Origin: Methanonatronarchaeum sp. AMET-Sl
Lineage (GTDB): Archaea; Halobacteriota; Methanonatronarchaeia; Methanonatronarchaeales; Methanonatronarchaeaceae
DNA: 64,000 nucleotides
Reading direction: 5' to 3'
NCBI RefSeq assembly: GCF_029854155.1
Contig: NZ_CP122958.1
Span: forward strand, 1,226,001 to 1,290,000
The position numbers were made by a program, and so were the translations under genes. Every line of letters begins with the position of its first letter. Within the stretch, counting starts at the first letter, position 1. The notes below the pieces were generated by a model. It made no database searches. It was not told where the DNA came from and worked only from the letters and a program-made list of their open reading frames with translations. This document shows, one piece after another, positions 1 to 15,200 of the stretch.

Positions 1-813
1 GTAAGCTGCATAAACGACCACTACCTAAACAACAAAATAGCACTACACGAATCCAAAAAATTCCACCACAGAATGCAAAAAGAAAAACCAGAAACAATCA
101 AACACATAGCCCAAGGACTAAAAATAAACACAACAACACAACACAAACAAAACAAAACACAATACCAAATACACTTCACCGACTACCTCAAACACACCAA
201 AAAAATCAACGAAAAAACCTGGAAACTCATAAACCAAAACATAAAAAACGGAAAAATAACACTCCAAAAACAAGAACTACATAGACTACTACAAGAAGCA
301 ATCAAAAACAAAATACTAAACGAACTCCCCCTAGACGTAGCAAAAACAATATGCCAAAAACTCAAAAAACAAACCCAAAAAATCGAAAAAACACTAGAAA
401 AAAAGAAAAACCAACTATCAATAGACAAAAACCTACCCATAAAACAAAAAAGCTTCCCACCCTGCATAAAAACCCTAATAAAACGATCCAACAAAGGCGA
501 AAACCTATCCCACACAGATAGATTCACACTAGTATCATTCCTAATAAACATCGGAATGAATACACAAGAAGTACTAAACGTATTCAAAAAATCCCCAGAC
601 TACAACGAAGAAAAAACAAAATACCAAATAAACCACATCGCCGGAAGAGAAAAAACAAAATACACACCACCCTCATGCAAAACCATGAAAACCTACAACA
701 TCTGCCAAGAACCAGAAGGAATCTGTCAAAAAGTATCACACCCCCTAGGATACTACAGATGGAAAATAAAAAAAACCCAAACAAACCAAAACCAAACAAA
801 AAACAAAAAATAA
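1..813 (+). CDS. priL: DNA primase large subunit PriL (5' end outside window)
   Basis: The reading frame is open from base 1 and ends at 813, so the gene is cut by the window edge and the N-terminus is missing; the first internal Met is at 73. The protein is Lys/Asn-rich and helical. Its C-terminal half carries the spaced cysteines expected of the PriL iron-sulfur domain: FPPC, then PPSC and YNIC, then EGIC followed by HPLGYY. PriL is the regulatory partner of the primase catalytic subunit and works at the replication fork. The next gene, 64 bases downstream on the same strand, is the catalytic subunit PriS, which strongly supports the call. Coding-strand composition is extremely A/C-rich, like the following genes. 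Confidence 0.88.
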   Translation, partial: VSCINDHYLNNKIALHESKKFHHRMQKEKPETIKHIAQGLKINTTTQHKQNKTQYQIHFTDYLKHTKKINEKTWKLINQNIKNGKITLQKQELHRLLQEAIKNKILNELPLDVAKTICQKLKKQTQKIEKTLEKKKNQLSIDKNLPIKQKSFPPCIKTLIKRSNKGENLSHTDRFTLVSFLINIGMNTQEVLNVFKKSPDYNEEKTKYQINHIAGREKTKYTPPSCKTMKTYNICQEPEGICQKVSHPLGYYRWKIKKTQTNQNQTKNKK

Positions 814-877
814 ACAAAACCAAACAACCACAAACAACCTAAAATAAAACCTATTAAAAAGGAGCAAAAAAAAGAAA

Positions 878-2052
878 ATGAGGCTTAGAACAAAAAAATT
901 CCTCAAAGAAAGCTTCCAAAAATATTACTCCAACCCCGACCTACATCTCCCTCCAAAACCAAAACAACGTGAATGGGGATTCATACACATAGACGAAGGA
1001 TATCCAGAAAAAATCACAATGAAAAGACATAGAGCATTCAACAACCAACAAGGCCTCAAAGAATATCTAAAGTCAATGGCTCCAGCACACACATACTATT
1101 CCTCAGCATATTACAAAACACCAAACGCAAAAACAATGGACGAAAAACAATGGACAGGAGCCGACCTCATATTCGATTTAGATGCAGACTACATAGCCAG
1201 CTCCAAACTAACATACAAAGAAATGTTACATGAAGTCAAAAAAGAAGCCGACAAACTGATAAACACATATCTAACCAAAGACCTTGGCTTCAACCCCCAA
1301 AAAATCCAACTAGTTTTTTCAGGCGGCCGAGGCTACCACATACACGTATACGACAAATCAATAAAGAAATTAGGCAGTGCAGAAAGAAGAGAAATAATAG
1401 ATTACATATCTGGAAAAGGCCTTTCACCAATAAAAGAAAGAAGCGATAAACAAAACGAAGAAATAATCGAATACCTAGAACTCAAAAACCTCGGAAACAA
1501 CTGGGATCAAAGAATAACCACATGGATATACCAAGAACTACCAAAAAAACTAGAATCAACAACCAAAGAAAAAGGAATAGAGTTCCTAAAACAACTAGAT
1601 GGCGTTGGAGAAAAAAAGGCCAAAAGACTACATAAATTCTTCACACACCCAGAAAGAGTCAAAAGAGCAAATAAAACAAGAAACCTAAACATGGTTCGTG
1701 GTGTTAAAAAAGACATATGGAGCCAGATAATAGATATGGCAACCGATAAATATGGTATAAACGCCGACGAACCTGTAACAAGCGACATAAAACGATTAAT
1801 ACGACTACCTGGATCACTACACGGAGGAACAGGCCTACAAGTAAAACCAATAAAAATAAACGAAATAAAAGATTTCCATCCACTAAAAGACGCAGTAGTA
1901 TTCGAAGACAACCCAGTTAAAATAAAAACAAAAAAAGACTACGAAATAACAATAAAAAACACCGAAATCACATTAACCAAACATACCATTAAAGAAATCC
2001 CAGAATACGCAGCAGTCTTCCTAGCAGCCAAAGGAATAGTAGAGGTGGAAGG

Positions 2053-2059
<7 letters not shown>
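878..2059 (+). CDS. priS: DNA primase small (catalytic) subunit PriS
   Basis: This is the archaeo-eukaryotic primase catalytic subunit, which synthesises RNA/DNA primers with PriL. The metal-binding motif DLIFDLDAD is at about residues 96-104 (Asp100 and Asp102 are the metal ligands of the family). The nucleotide-binding motif SGGRGYHIHVYD is at about 148-159. Near the C-terminus RLIRLPGSLHGGTG is the conserved family signature. At 393 aa it has normal length for archaeal PriS. The start is set by an AAAGGAGC Shine-Dalgarno-like stretch just upstream of the ATG. Its stop overlaps the start of the GINS gene, so the two are probably translationally coupled. Confidence 0.95.
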
Positions 2060-2724
<665 letters not shown>

Positions 2725-2730
2725 ATAATT

Positions 2731-3006
<276 letters not shown>

Positions 3007-3007
3007 A

Positions 3008-3980
<973 letters not shown>

Positions 3981-4748
3981 ATGCAGACACATATAAACTA
4001 CCTAAACGAAATCAACCTAAACAACCCAATACTAATCGAAGGATTACCAGGAGTCGGACACATCGGAAAACTCGCAGCAGAACACCTAGTAGACGAATTA
4101 GAAGCAGAAAAAACAGCAGAAATATTCTCACCCTACCTACCACCCCAAGTAATAGTACAAGACGACGGAATCGCCCGACTCGTCCGAATCGAAATATACA
4201 CCGCAGAACTCGAAAACAACAAAAACGACGTAATACTAGTAGTAGGAGACCACCAAAGCGTAGAAAACACCGGACACTTCGAAATAACAGAAAAAATACT
4301 AGACATAGCAACAGAAAACAACGTCCAAACAATATACACAATAGGAGGACTCGCCACAGGCGAAATGTCCGACACACCAGAAATATACGGCGCAGTAAAC
4401 GAACACTACCCAAAACAAAAACTAGAAGAAAAAGGCGTCAAATTCGAACAAGGAAAACCAAAAGGCGGAATAATAGGCGCATCAGGACTCCTACTAGGAC
4501 TAGGAAACCAAAAAGAAATACCAGCAACATGCCTAATGGGAGAAACAAGCGGATACATCGTAGACCCAGCAAGCGCCCAAAAAGTACTACGAATACTCTC
4601 CGAAATGCTCGAAATCGAAATAGACACAAAAAAACTCGAAGAAAGAGCAGAAGAAATGGAAGAAGTAGTCTCAAAACTAAAACAAAGATACCAAGAAGAA
4701 CAACAACAACCACAACCAACAGGCGACGACCTACGATACATCGGATAA
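3981..4748 (+). CDS. PAC2-family protein (proteasome-assembly-chaperone-like)
   Basis: A 255-residue soluble protein of the PAC2/ATP-grasp-associated family (COG2047). Near the N-terminus is [21 protein letters not shown] (about residues 15-35), in the middle [18 protein letters not shown], and then [13 protein letters not shown] and [16 protein letters not shown], all typical of archaeal PAC2 proteins. The C-terminus is a Glu/Lys-rich helix ending in a Gln/Pro tail. Its exact role in archaea is not known; it is inferred to act in proteasome assembly or quality control from the eukaryotic PAC2 relatives. It follows aIF2-alpha with no intergenic base, as in many Euryarchaeota. Confidence 0.88.
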   Translation: MQTHINYLNEINLNNPILIEGLPGVGHIGKLAAEHLVDELEAEKTAEIFSPYLPPQVIVQDDGIARLVRIEIYTAELENNKNDVILVVGDHQSVENTGHFEITEKILDIATENNVQTIYTIGGLATGEMSDTPEIYGAVNEHYPKQKLEEKGVKFEQGKPKGGIIGASGLLLGLGNQKEIPATCLMGETSGYIVDPASAQKVLRILSEMLEIEIDTKKLEERAEEMEEVVSKLKQRYQEEQQQPQPTGDDLRYIG

Positions 4749-4771
4749 AACAAAAAAACTGGGCCTAAAAC

Positions 4772-5314
<543 letters not shown>

Positions 5315-5532
5315 AAACACCAAAACAGCCATAACAACAAACCCCACAAACCAACATAACACTTATTTTAACTCTAACTACATATTTCCAGAGACAAACC
5401 CATCATTTCATCCAAAAATCAAACCCAACACCCCCTCAAGAAGCAAGCACATCAAGACAAACAAGTAACAAAGGATTTATCAAATAACTATAAACCCATA
5501 ATCACCCTCTAAATCCTCATAAAAACCTTTTT

Positions 5533-5730
5533 TTAGAAACCGATTGTGATTGCAAAATAGTTTTGTGCTATCAAAATTAAAAAAATAAATCCAACAAATA
5601 TCTTAAATATATCGTTGACATCCTTAAACAAAAACCCTGACCCCATATACCCAAATACTCCATCTGCAAAAATTAATGCAGAAAACAACAAAGCAACCAA
5701 TCCACCTACCAGAGACAATAAATCTATCAA
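5533..5730 (-). CDS. Small two-TM membrane protein
   Basis: A 65-residue hydrophobic protein with two probable membrane segments (about residues 5-25 and 42-62), separated by a short GSGFLFKDVND loop. No family is recognised. Support comes from its signals: the start is TTG at 5728-5730, preceded 7 bases upstream by a full AGGAGG Shine-Dalgarno sequence, with a TATATAAAG-like box further upstream. It stands alone, convergent with the UDG operon. Confidence 0.6.
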   Translation of the reverse strand: MIDLLSLVGGLVALLFSALIFADGVFGYMGSGFLFKDVNDIFKIFVGFIFLILIAQNYFAITIGF

Positions 5731-5756
5731 AAAACTACCTCCTCAAATATCTCAAT

Positions 5757-5765
5757 CTTTATATA
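5757..5765 (-). promoter_or_regulatory. Probable TATA box of the small membrane protein gene
   Basis: On the minus strand the bases read TATATAAAG, lying 27 bases upstream of the TTG start with the AGGAGG Shine-Dalgarno at 5738-5743 in between. This spacing predicts a very short leader. Judged by eye only. Confidence 0.45.
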
Positions 5766-5865
5766 CATATTAAATTACCTTGATTTAAACCTATTATTAT
5801 AGGTATCTATTTAATTAATTGGTATTTATAGTTATCTATAGCCTTTAGATTGATTAAAAAAAATT

Positions 5866-5934
5866 AGGGTGGTTGAGAAAGCTTTAAAATCTTTCTCAAG
5901 AACTCCCACCCTACAAACCATTAGGTTTTGTAGG
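5866..5934 (-). terminator. Strong overlapping hairpins after the GAPDH gene
   Basis: Bases 5866-5881 can pair with 5891-5899 and 5906-5912: AGGGTGG with CCACCCT and TTGAGAAAG with CTTTCTCAA, with a six-base bulge. A second hairpin, 5910-5919 with 5924-5934 (CCTACAAACC with GGTTTTGTAGG, one bulged base), shares a few bases with the first, so the two compete. They lie just past the GAPDH stop codon in the transcription direction and are followed by T-rich minus-strand sequence, so a terminator or 3' stabiliser is the simplest reading. Confidence 0.55.
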
Positions 5935-5947
5935 TGAAGAGGTCAGG

Positions 5948-6973
5948 TTATAACATTTGGTTTAGGTTTAGTGTTTTGTCGGTTTTTTCTATCGATTTAG
6001 TTGAGTCCTTCTCTAGTTCCATCATTGCTCTTATTGCATCGATGTTTTCAGGTACAACATCGGATTCTTGGTGTACAGCCTGGAAGTAATACAATTCATT
6101 GTCTTTGATAACTACTGAGTCACGCCAGACAGGTATCTCCCATACATCATTTCTAGGTCTTCCTGCATCTCGGGCAAGCTCGATTATTTGGGCAGTTGAC
6201 TTAACACCAATATCTTCATCCACAAAAGTAACTCTAGGTGTTTCCTCTAACACCTCAATTATATCATTAGGTTTTACATCGGTTTCGGATAACTCAACGT
6301 TTATTGAATGGAAATGCATTATTGTTGTAGGAACTTTAACAGCCGTTGTGTCTATATCTAGATCTGGTATAACTGTCATTACATCTGGGCCATGGTGGCT
6401 AGGTACTTTCATTTTTGGTTTGATAGCGTTTATTGGTCCACGTTCATCCTGTTTTGGATCGCCGCCACGACGTATCATTGTCGCTCTTACCTTATCTATA
6501 CCAAACTCTCTTTTTATTGGGTAGAGTGTTCTGCATAAAGCCGTCGTGTTACAAGAAACAACACGTGTTTCATCTCGTCCATATGCATCTATATAATTCA
6601 CCAATGAATTGAATGAAAAACCAGCTACCTCATGGTCTTCTCCACCCTGGTATATCGCTTTAACATCCATTTCTTGATATAACTCACTGTTTTTAGCTCC
6701 AACACCACCAGGTGTACAATCAACAATTATATCAGATTGTTCTATTAATTCCTCTAAACCGCCCTTGACATCCATACCCTTCTCCCTAAAATTAGGCAAC
6801 CTCTCAGAAACCGCACAATAAAGAGGATAACCACGATCCAACGCCAACTTACTTTCATAGTTAGGAGAAGTCTTCGAAACACCAACAACCTCCATATCAT
6901 CTTGAAGGGCTACAGCATCTGCAATTCTCTTACCAATAGTTCCAAAACCATTTATTCCAACTTTACAATTCAT
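5948..6973 (-). CDS. gap: Archaeal type II glyceraldehyde-3-phosphate dehydrogenase
   Basis: A phosphorylating GAPDH of central carbon metabolism, probably gluconeogenic or glycolytic depending on the host. The N-terminal Rossmann motif is [17 protein letters not shown]. The catalytic cysteine is Cys141 in [18 protein letters not shown] and [10 protein letters not shown] match the archaeal class, and the 341 aa length is normal. The start is ATG at 6973, chosen over an upstream in-frame ATG at 6997 because a GGAGG ribosome-binding site sits 6 bases before it and the Rossmann fold starts at once. It is monocistronic, ending in the hairpins at 5866-5934. Confidence 0.95.
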   Translation of the reverse strand: MNCKVGINGFGTIGKRIADAVALQDDMEVVGVSKTSPNYESKLALDRGYPLYCAVSERLPNFREKGMDVKGGLEELIEQSDIIVDCTPGGVGAKNSELYQEMDVKAIYQGGEDHEVAGFSFNSLVNYIDAYGRDETRVVSCNTTALCRTLYPIKREFGIDKVRATMIRRGGDPKQDERGPINAIKPKMKVPSHHGPDVMTVIPDLDIDTTAVKVPTTIMHFHSINVELSETDVKPNDIIEVLEETPRVTFVDEDIGVKSTAQIIELARDAGRPRNDVWEIPVWRDSVVIKDNELYYFQAVHQESDVVPENIDAIRAMMELEKDSTKSIEKTDKTLNLNQML

Positions 6974-7480
6974 AAAAAACCTCCAAAATATAAACAAAAA
7001 TCATCATCAAAATATCTTTTCTACACCAATTTAACTCTTTATCAAACCAACCTCCCCGACCGTTGAAATAATAAAACATATTTAGATTACCCAGTCCACA
7101 CTATCTCAATCTAAAAAACTCTCACCATGAATAAATAAAGTTTTATCCCCCCAACCTACTGGGATATAGAATATCTCTATCCTTTTTCAGGCCTTATACA
7201 CCACTTCTTATTAGGGAGAAGTGAATGTCGCCAACAAAATCTATCAAAATAAAAAATAGTTATATGTTCGGCTTAACTACCATAAAAATTTAATTTATAA
7301 ATATTTCCGGTTGGAATGGTTAGTTTTTTGTTTTTTTGGCAATTAGTTTTCTTGATGTTATCTTAACTCAGACCCTATAAATCTCCCTCTCTTCAGACTG
7401 GAGAAGGGATGTCACATGTATTTAGTTGGGGGATGAGTCTAAATAGTTTAAGAAGTAATTTTCTTTAGAAATACCTGGTT
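6974..7480. other. Intergenic region with folded leader elements
   Basis: No convincing open reading frame lies in these 500 bases between the divergent GAPDH and cysteine desulfurase genes. Two hairpins are visible: 7202-7208 with 7217-7223 (CACTTCT with AGAAGTG), and a longer bulged hairpin at 7384-7409 (TCCCT..TCTTC with GGAGAAGGGA). The second is enclosed by weak pairing of 7366-7370 with 7434-7438 (ACTCA with TGAGT). Both share a GGAGAAG.G.ATGTC pattern. The region may hold promoters, a small RNA or a structured leader for the downstream gene; nothing more can be said from sequence alone. Confidence 0.35.
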
Positions 7481-7492
7481 TTGGGTTTAAGT

Positions 7493-8656
7493 ATGAATGA
7501 TGAGTTTAGAAGTTTATTTCCATTGACGAGTGATGTGGTGTATCTGGATAGTGCTGCAACCAGTTTGACTCCAACCTCTGTTTTAGAGGAGATGAATGAT
7601 TATTACAATAAATATTGTGCTAATATTGATCGTGGTGTGCATCATCTATCTAAATTGGCTTCACATCGATATGGAGATACGCATAAAAAGATTGGAGAAT
7701 TGATTGGTTGTAGTGGCAAAGAGGTGGTTCTTACAAAAAACACAACTGAAGCGATAAATCAGGTTGCGTTTGGATTAGATTGGAGTAAAAATGATCATGT
7801 TATAACGACAGTTATGGAGCATCATTCAAATTTTGTTCCTTGGTTACGGCTTAGGGAAAAAGGAGTTAAAGTTGACGTTATTGGCATTAAAAATGGCCAG
7901 ATCGACCTAAATGAATTAAAAAATAAAATAACTTCAGAAACACGTTTGATAGCTATTTGTCATGCATCAAATGTGTTAGGCACCATAAATCCAGTGATAG
8001 AAATAGGTAAGATCTGTAGAGAAAACGATATATTATATTTGGTTGATGGAGCCCAATCAACCCCACACCTACCAATAGATGTACAAAAAATAGGCTGCGA
8101 TTTCTATAGTTTTTCAGGCCACAAAATGTTAGGGCCAACAGGAATTGGAGCTTTATACTGTAAACAAAAACATCAAGAGAAACTCAAACCTTTAATGGTG
8201 GGTGGTGGAAATGTATCTAATGTCACAAAAACTGGATACACACTAAAAAAAGGTTACCATAGATTAGAGGCAGGTACACCGAACATAGCTGGCGCCATAG
8301 GACTAACAAAAGCAATCCAAATCCTCAACGAAATTGGACTTAAAAACATAAGAAAACATGAAGAAAAACTAAATAAAACATTGATTGACGAACTACGGAA
8401 CTTAGATGGCTTAAATATACTAAACCCAGATATAGACAGAACAGGTGTAATATCATTCACAATAAAAGGAAAAGACCCTCACAAAATCGCTTTACAACTA
8501 GACCAAAAAAACATAATAGTAAGGTCCGGAAACCATTGCTCCCAACCATTAGTAGAACACTACAACTACGACAAAGTAATAAGAACCTCTCACTACATCT
8601 ACAACACCCAAAAAGAAATAAAAACACTCTGCAAAGAACTAAAAAAACTCATCTAA
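7493..8656 (+). CDS. sufS: Cysteine desulfurase, SufS/CsdA type
   Basis: A PLP enzyme that takes sulfur from cysteine for iron-sulfur cluster or tRNA thiolation pathways. The PLP-binding lysine is Lys211 in [12 protein letters not shown], the cofactor Asp is in [10 protein letters not shown] (about 182-190), and the persulfide-forming cysteine is Cys349 in [11 protein letters not shown]. The region around that cysteine resembles group II (SufS) enzymes. Length 388 aa is normal. ATG at 7493 is preferred over a TTG at 7481. No SufB, SufC or SufU gene is adjacent. Base composition flips inside the gene: codons before about 8030 are T/G-rich and those after are strongly A/C-rich. Confidence 0.92.
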   Translation: MNDEFRSLFPLTSDVVYLDSAATSLTPTSVLEEMNDYYNKYCANIDRGVHHLSKLASHRYGDTHKKIGELIGCSGKEVVLTKNTTEAINQVAFGLDWSKNDHVITTVMEHHSNFVPWLRLREKGVKVDVIGIKNGQIDLNELKNKITSETRLIAICHASNVLGTINPVIEIGKICRENDILYLVDGAQSTPHLPIDVQKIGCDFYSFSGHKMLGPTGIGALYCKQKHQEKLKPLMVGGGNVSNVTKTGYTLKKGYHRLEAGTPNIAGAIGLTKAIQILNEIGLKNIRKHEEKLNKTLIDELRNLDGLNILNPDIDRTGVISFTIKGKDPHKIALQLDQKNIIVRSGNHCSQPLVEHYNYDKVIRTSHYIYNTQKEIKTLCKELKKLI

Positions 8657-8742
8657 CAAAAACAAAAAAACCATAAAAAAATTTTAATTAAAGATGTTTC
8701 AATGTTTTTTAAGGGAACCAAAAATGGTTCTAGTGATATCTA

Positions 8743-9372
8743 ATGACAAACAATAAAAACCGTAGAATAAAGATTCGTGAAGCTGTCCCTAACGATGCTG
8801 AAGAAACAGCTCCCTTAATTCTTAATGCATTCGATACCGAAAGAGAGTTATTAGGAAAAAACCATGAAGAACGTATTAAAACACTAAAAAAATTATTTAA
8901 AAAAACCAAAAACCGCGTAACATACCAAGATACCTATATTGCTGAAATAAACAATGAAACAGCAGGTGTCTTAATCTCATTCCAAGGAGATAAACTATCT
9001 CAAAAAAACCGATACACATTCCTACATCTCATATTAACAAAAAACCCAATCCAATTAATCCGAACAATCTACATATACCTCAAACAGATAAGCCAAATGG
9101 CCTCCTTCGAAGAAACAAAAAAAGACGAAATGTATATAGCCTGCCTATCAGTCCACCCAAAACACAGAAGAAAAGGAATTGCAGAAAAACTACTAAAACA
9201 CCACGAAAAAACAGCAAAACAAAAAGGATACAAAAAATCCAGCCTATGCGTACACGGAAAAAACCATCCAGCAATAAACCTATACCACAAAAAAGGATAC
9301 AAAGAGAAAAACAAAATCCAAGCAGATGGAATAAAAATAATCAAAATGACAAAAAACATAAAAAACCAATAA
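8743..9372 (+). CDS. GNAT-family N-acetyltransferase
   Basis: A 209-residue single-domain acetyltransferase. The acetyl-CoA site is seen as [21 protein letters not shown] (about residues 136-156, the R/Q-x-x-G-x-A loop), followed by a [21 protein letters not shown] strand-helix near the C-terminus. The N-terminus [18 protein letters not shown] matches the first beta strand of the fold. The substrate cannot be told. It starts 86 bases after the cysteine desulfurase on the same strand and may or may not be co-transcribed. The first 150 bases have mixed composition and the rest is A/C-rich. Confidence 0.82.
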   Translation: MTNNKNRRIKIREAVPNDAEETAPLILNAFDTERELLGKNHEERIKTLKKLFKKTKNRVTYQDTYIAEINNETAGVLISFQGDKLSQKNRYTFLHLILTKNPIQLIRTIYIYLKQISQMASFEETKKDEMYIACLSVHPKHRRKGIAEKLLKHHEKTAKQKGYKKSSLCVHGKNHPAINLYHKKGYKEKNKIQADGIKIIKMTKNIKNQ

Positions 9373-9575
9373 AAACCACTAAATACCAAACAAAAAAATA
9401 ACCCAACCTCCAAACCAAAACCCAGCCATATAAAAAAATAGAACCCTTCAATCGCTAAATAAAATAGGTATTAAAGCCTGAATTAAGATAAAAAACTAAT
9501 TAGATATACCCTCCATTCCAAAACTAAAGTAAAAAGGGTTTTAAAGGTTGGTATTGGAGAGGGGGTTTTTTGTTT

Positions 9576-10411
9576 TTATGATAGTTTTTTTAATAGTTTT
9601 TTTATGTCTCTTTGTTTTTTGTCTGTTGGTTTTGGGCCTGTGAGGTTTTCGGTAAATGTTTTTCTTTGTTCTTTGTAGAATATGCCGATTGGTATTCTGT
9701 CTTCTTGGTAGGTTGCTTCTTTCCAGGCAAGTTGTTTATTTGTTGGGTCGTGGTCTGATTCGGTTAGTTTTACTACTCTATCGTTGTAGTAGTCCCATGT
9801 GTTGTAGAAGGCTACGCATGGTTGCAGCATCTCGATTACAGAGAATCCTTTGTGTCTCACTGCTTTTTTAAAGGTCTCTTTAAAGTGTTTTCTTTCTCCT
9901 GAATAGCATCTTGCTATGAAGGAGGCGTTGGATCCTATTAGTAGGTGTAGTGGGTTTAACGGTTCTTCAGGAGAGCCTTCTGGCGTGGATTTGCCTTTAA
10001 ATCCTTTTGGTGATGTGGGGCTAAACTGGCCGGTGGTTAGGGCGTATACACGGTTGTTATGTATTATTATGGTTGCGTCGAGATTTCTTTTTGCAGCATG
10101 GATAAGATGGCTAACTCCCTCGTTAAGTATATCGCCATCTCCAGCAAACCCAATTACAGTTAGGTCTGGGTTAGCTATCTTGACACCCATTAAAACTGGT
10201 GGGACTCGTCCATGTAATCCATAAAAACCATTTAGATCGAGATAATCAAATATCTTGGCGTGACAACCGATACCAGCTGAAATAACGATGTCTTTTTTCA
10301 TATAATCTTTATTGAATAGGTCTCCTAAACCTTCTTTAATTCCTCTCAGTACACTAAAATTACCACAGCCTGGACACCAAGTATTGGTTGCATCTGTCTC
10401 TAAATCAAAAC

Positions 10412-10424
<13 letters not shown>
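9576..10424 (-). CDS. 2-oxoacid:ferredoxin oxidoreductase, beta subunit
   Basis: This is the thiamine-diphosphate-binding subunit of a 2-oxoacid (pyruvate or 2-oxoglutarate type) ferredoxin oxidoreductase. Conserved WCPGCGN begins at residue 16, and the TPP/Mg motif [12 protein letters not shown] is in the middle, followed by [17 protein letters not shown]. The GTG start at 10424 is preceded by GAGAGG and overlaps the end of the alpha gene by 13 bases, so the two are translationally coupled. Length 282 aa is usual for KorB/OorB-like beta subunits. The pairing with a gamma-alpha fusion suggests the 2-oxoglutarate-like (KorAB) class, but substrate assignment from sequence is uncertain. No separate ferredoxin (delta) subunit is adjacent. 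Confidence 0.92.
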
Positions 10425-12070
<1,646 letters not shown>

Positions 12071-12215
12071 AAAAAACAATATATAACAAAACAATAAAAG
12101 CCTTACCTAAAAAAATAACATTCAAACCAAAAAAAACAGAAAAGTAGATACAGAAAATTAGATATTTTTTTGTTTTTACAATTGGTTTTAAAGTTTTTAT
12201 ATGGGGGGATGGAGC

Positions 12216-12234
12216 CCCCACCCTATAAGTGGGG
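12216..12234 (-). terminator. GC-rich hairpin after the 1001-residue surface protein gene
   Basis: CCCCAC at 12216-12221 pairs with GTGGGG at 12229-12234 around a 7-base loop. More G and C runs on both sides (GGGGGGAT upstream, TAGGGGCC downstream) allow alternative stems. It lies 19 bases past the stop of the minus-strand gene and is followed by T-rich coding-direction sequence, so it is probably a terminator. Confidence 0.55.
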
Positions 12235-12252
12235 TAGGGGCCTTAAGTAGGC

Positions 12253-15200
12253 TTATCCCTTAACTTTACGCCTTCTAACTATTCCTAAAACCAATAGGAG
12301 AAGTCCTATTAATAATGGTATTGCTAGTATTAAGGCGCTCATTCTATCTTGCTCTATAACTTCAATTTCTATCGATGCTTCGTTGTAGAGAGTTTGCACA
12401 CCATTGTTGAACTCACCGTCTTTTGAAACATTTATTTGGTATGTTCCAGGCTCATCAAATATTAGTGATGCAGCTCCATCTAGGTTAGTTGTTGCATTAT
12501 TACCGTTGTTGTATACCAAGGCATCTTGCACTGGCTCTCCATCTATTGTTACATTGAAATTGATTTCTTCACCGACAAACAAACCATCAATTGTATCAAC
12601 GGTTAGCTCCAGGTCTTTGTTGATCACTTCAAGTTCAATTGAATTGAAGTATCCAACAGATATTCCAGCTAGTATCTCTGACAACTCAGAATCTTTGTTG
12701 CCAACATAGATTTCTGCAACTTCATCACCAACATCTGTTGGCATTATCTCTATTAAACCAGTTTGTACATCATTCATTAGACTAGTGGTGGTATATACAG
12801 TTTCATCGTTTATCAAGCCGGTTACAACTATCTTCATGTTATCTAAAGCCATGTCTCTCTCGTCAGCAGTAACTAAACTAAACCTTAGTTTGTTAACGAC
12901 ATCATTTATCAAGTCATGACTAAGTTCGCCATCTAAAACAACTGAACTTAAATCTCTTTCTTCATCGATTATCTCTATCCCTGGGTTTTCAGCAACTAAA
13001 CATGGGTCATCTACTAACACCTTATCACCGTTTTTACTGTTATCATGGCCTATCAACCAACTAACCTCAGTAGGTTGACTTGGTGTAAATACAAACTGCG
13101 TTAAACCACTCTCATTCAACTCTAACGCACGTACATCGCTTTGATCACTCCACTCACCAACCATATTATAACTCAATTGTTCGCCAGATTCATCTAAAAG
13201 CCATACAGAACCATCTGCAAAAGGCTCTCCATCTTCATCGAAAACAAAAAGAGTTACATAATACTCTCTATCCAACCCAGCAGTTGCAACAAACTCATCA
13301 ACACAACTAAACTCACCAAACAACTCACCATCCAAATCAAAAACTGCTATACCGAACTCAACACTTAAATTGAAGTCAGCCAAATCAAACTCCCCATCAC
13401 CAGAATCCACCGGAACACTTGGAGTACTTGGAGTACTTGGAGTACTTGGAGTACTTGGAGTAGTTGGGGTCGATTCTTTATCTTCAGTGTCATTTTCATT
13501 TGATTCATCATCATTAGTTTCTTGTTGATCTTGGAAGGCGTGGGTTGCGTTTTTGTTCATTAGTTCGATTGTTAGTGTTTTTGTGTTGTTGAGGTTTTCA
13601 GTTAAATCGAAATCTGTTTTGTGTAGTGTGTGTGTTATATTTATGTTTTTGTTCCAATCTTCATTGTGTATGTCTTCTATTGTTGTTTGGTTCTCTTTGG
13701 TTCCCCATCCATCTGTGATTGTTATTTTTACTGTTTCATTTTTGTTTATTGGTGTTTCTCTGTTGTGTGTTATCTTGAATTCTATGTTTTCATCAGTTGA
13801 TTCTGCCTCAAGGATCTCTAGTTTCCATTCTAGCTCGCTGGTTTCATTGTCATCAGTGATGAATTTTATGGTTGAGTTTACACCCATAATCTCGATATCG
13901 AGTTTCGATACGTTATCAAGTTGGTTAGGATTTAGTTCAAAAGCGTTACGTGAGATGTTGAATTTGATTTCTTGACCTGTCCATTCATTGCCGTCGTTTA
14001 TTTCTGCTATTGTTGTTTGATTTGTTTTTTCGAATCCGTTAGTTACTGTTATGTTGACTAATGTTTCTTTTGGTAGTGGTGTTTGTTTATCGTGTTTTAA
14101 CTCTATGTCGAATCCAAGATCTGTTTTGTTACAATCGATTATAGTTAAGTTCCAATCCGCTGGTTCTCCAGTTGTTTGTTCGAAGTCTGTGTAAGTAATT
14201 ACTATACCCATTATTTCAACTGTTATCTTGGTTATGTCTGTTGTGAGGTTGTATTCTGAATCGATTGAGAAGTTTTCTTTATAAAGTGTATGGCAAACTG
14301 TTTGGTCTATATTTAGGTCTCCATTACCTGTTAAAACCGAGATATTGGTTTGGTGTTCGGCTTCTCCCCATTCTCCTATTACTGTGATGTTTACCAATGC
14401 ATTATCAGGAATTTGATCTCCAAGATTAGTTAGACAGAGATTTAAGCTATTGTTTGTTAGTTCATCTATTGATAATGTAAAGTTTATTTCAGTTTCAGGG
14501 TCTGATGGTATTATTTCTGGGTCTTTCTCCACTACTTCGGCATTCTTTAAATCGATGTAATTTGTTATTGTTTCATTGTCGTTTGTTTGTAAGGCAAGGA
14601 ACTCTATGTTAAAACTGAATTCATCTCCTTGGTACTCATTACCTGCATCACTAAAGAGTTTGTACGACTGGTCAACATTCATTGTATGACCTGGGTCAAG
14701 TGTACCTAAATACATATACACTCCAGATATATCACCAACGGTTACACCGATCGATTCATCACCAACATCCAACAAAGAACCAATGTCTTTCTGTTCACCA
14801 TCTAATTCAATGGTATACATAGTGACGTTGTGGATATCATCTATTCGATTGATTTCCCAATCTTCAACTATGCCTGTTGTTTCATTATAGAACAACGTTA
14901 CTTCCTGTTTCCATTCAGCTGATGAAGAGAAATTCTCACCGGAGTATGGACATTGGAAATACATAAGACCTGTATTATAATCGGTTACCTCAACAAACTT
15001 AAAGATCTTAGCCGGGTTTGTACCAACATTATTTATCTCTAAATCTGCATATCCAGTTGTCTTACAGGGCTTCATATCACTGAAAGTAAAATTACCAACC
15101 CAAGGATTCATGTCATTAACTGCTATGTCTATCGTTCCTGCTTGGAACATTCCATCCGCCTGCTCAGTATCACTGAAATAAGCGAATGTTCCTGTTCCAA

